Assembly: GCF_025460805.1 (NCBI RefSeq)
Contig: NZ_JAMXFJ010000049.1
Coordinates: forward strand, 1 to 32,038
DNA from: Microvirga sesbaniae
GTDB lineage: Bacteria > Pseudomonadota > Alphaproteobacteria > Rhizobiales > Beijerinckiaceae
Length of the DNA: 32,038 nucleotides
Reading direction: 5' to 3'
Shown here: one piece after another, positions 31,953 through 32,038 of the stretch
Layout: each line of letters opens with the position of its first letter
How positions within the stretch are numbered: position 1 is the first letter of the stretch
Program-made: the position numbers and the translations under genes
The notes under the pieces: model-generated
What the model saw: only the letters and a program-made list of their open reading frames with translations
Told to the model about the DNA's origin: nothing
Databases searched by the model: none

Positions 31953-32038
31953 AGGCTCAGGCAGCGAGCATCTCGAATTGCTCGGCAAGTGATGGCACGG
32001 GATTCCGGGCGTACTTCGCCTGCTGCTTGCGCATCATG
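31899..32038 (-). mobile_element. Right end of a second IS6-family element, running off the window
   Basis: The terminus is GGGATGCGTCGCAAA at 31899-31913 (read inward), matching the left end of the first IS6 element in 13 of 15 positions. The transposase tail follows inside. Its orientation is minus, opposite to the first copy, so the two copies face one another across about 20.6 kb. The outer part lies beyond the window edge. Confidence 0.75.
31957..32037 (-). CDS. C-terminal 26 residues of an IS6-family transposase, partial at the window edge
   Basis: The reverse strand encodes MMRKQQAKYARNPVPSLAEQ followed by FEMLAA and TGA at 31957-31959. It aligns with the tail of the first IS6 transposase (MMREGQAKYACKAQPSLAEQ, FNLLAA). 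The match identifies the family and shows that the two copies are related but different elements. The rest of the gene lies outside the window. Confidence 0.85.
   Translation of the reverse strand: MMRKQQAKYARNPVPSLAEQFEMLAA

Overview
The window looks like an accessory replicon or genomic island of an alphaproteobacterium of the order Hyphomicrobiales (Methylobacteriaceae or Rhizobiaceae-like). The reasons are the high GC content, a plasmid-type RHE_PE00001 family gene at the right end, an adenylate cyclase fused to TolB-like and TPR segments, a biliverdin-type bacteriophytochrome with a HisKA_2-type kinase, and several rhizobial-type insertion sequences. The genus cannot be fixed from the sequence, and plasmid location is an inference.

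Left part (1-6666): the tail of an unrecognised ORF is followed by a same-strand cluster of an MFS transporter, a DJ-1/PfpI-like protein, a secreted alpha/beta hydrolase and a small antibiotic-biosynthesis-monooxygenase (ABM) protein. A large winged-helix/ATPase regulator converges on this cluster. The layout suggests handling of a small reactive or toxic organic compound, but no substrate can be named.

Mobile scar tissue (6667-11305): a decayed IS110 transposase (frameshift, lost active-site Asp, missing 3' end) runs in frame into the remnant of another gene. Next comes a cyclic-nucleotide-binding/thioredoxin-reductase-like flavoprotein. Then the first 72 codons of a Tat-exported [2Fe-2S] aldehyde/xanthine dehydrogenase small subunit are cut off by an IS6-family element, whose transposase is fused in frame to the Tat leader and has lost a catalytic Asp.

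Middle (11335-24155): a Tat-exported metallo-beta-lactamase-fold hydrolase, an outer-membrane beta-barrel protein, and a 1597-residue secreted repeat protein (DUF4347, Ig-like repeats, RTX calcium repeats). These are followed by a membrane adenylate cyclase with a C-terminal HEAT module, a short-chain dehydrogenase remnant, and an orphan bacteriophytochrome kinase preceded by a palindrome-rich leader.

Right part (24464-32038): a hypothetical protein; the 3' half of a tRNA gene, which resembles an integration scar; and a helix-hairpin-helix ORF that reads through that tRNA piece. A second metabolic neighbourhood follows: SAM methyltransferase, divergent GlxA-type AraC regulator, alpha/beta hydrolase and YdhR-like small protein. 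The window ends with an amidoligase-family protein, an RHE_PE00001 protein whose 5' end is made from the terminus of a second IS6-family element, and the tail of that element's transposase. The two IS6 elements face each other and bracket about 20.6 kb.

No single complete new defence or biosynthetic system is evident. The most informative signals are the IS-generated gene fusions, the half-tRNA scar, a GGAAC-N7-GTTCC inverted motif at two separate loci, and unusual domain combinations in the two largest middle-region genes.
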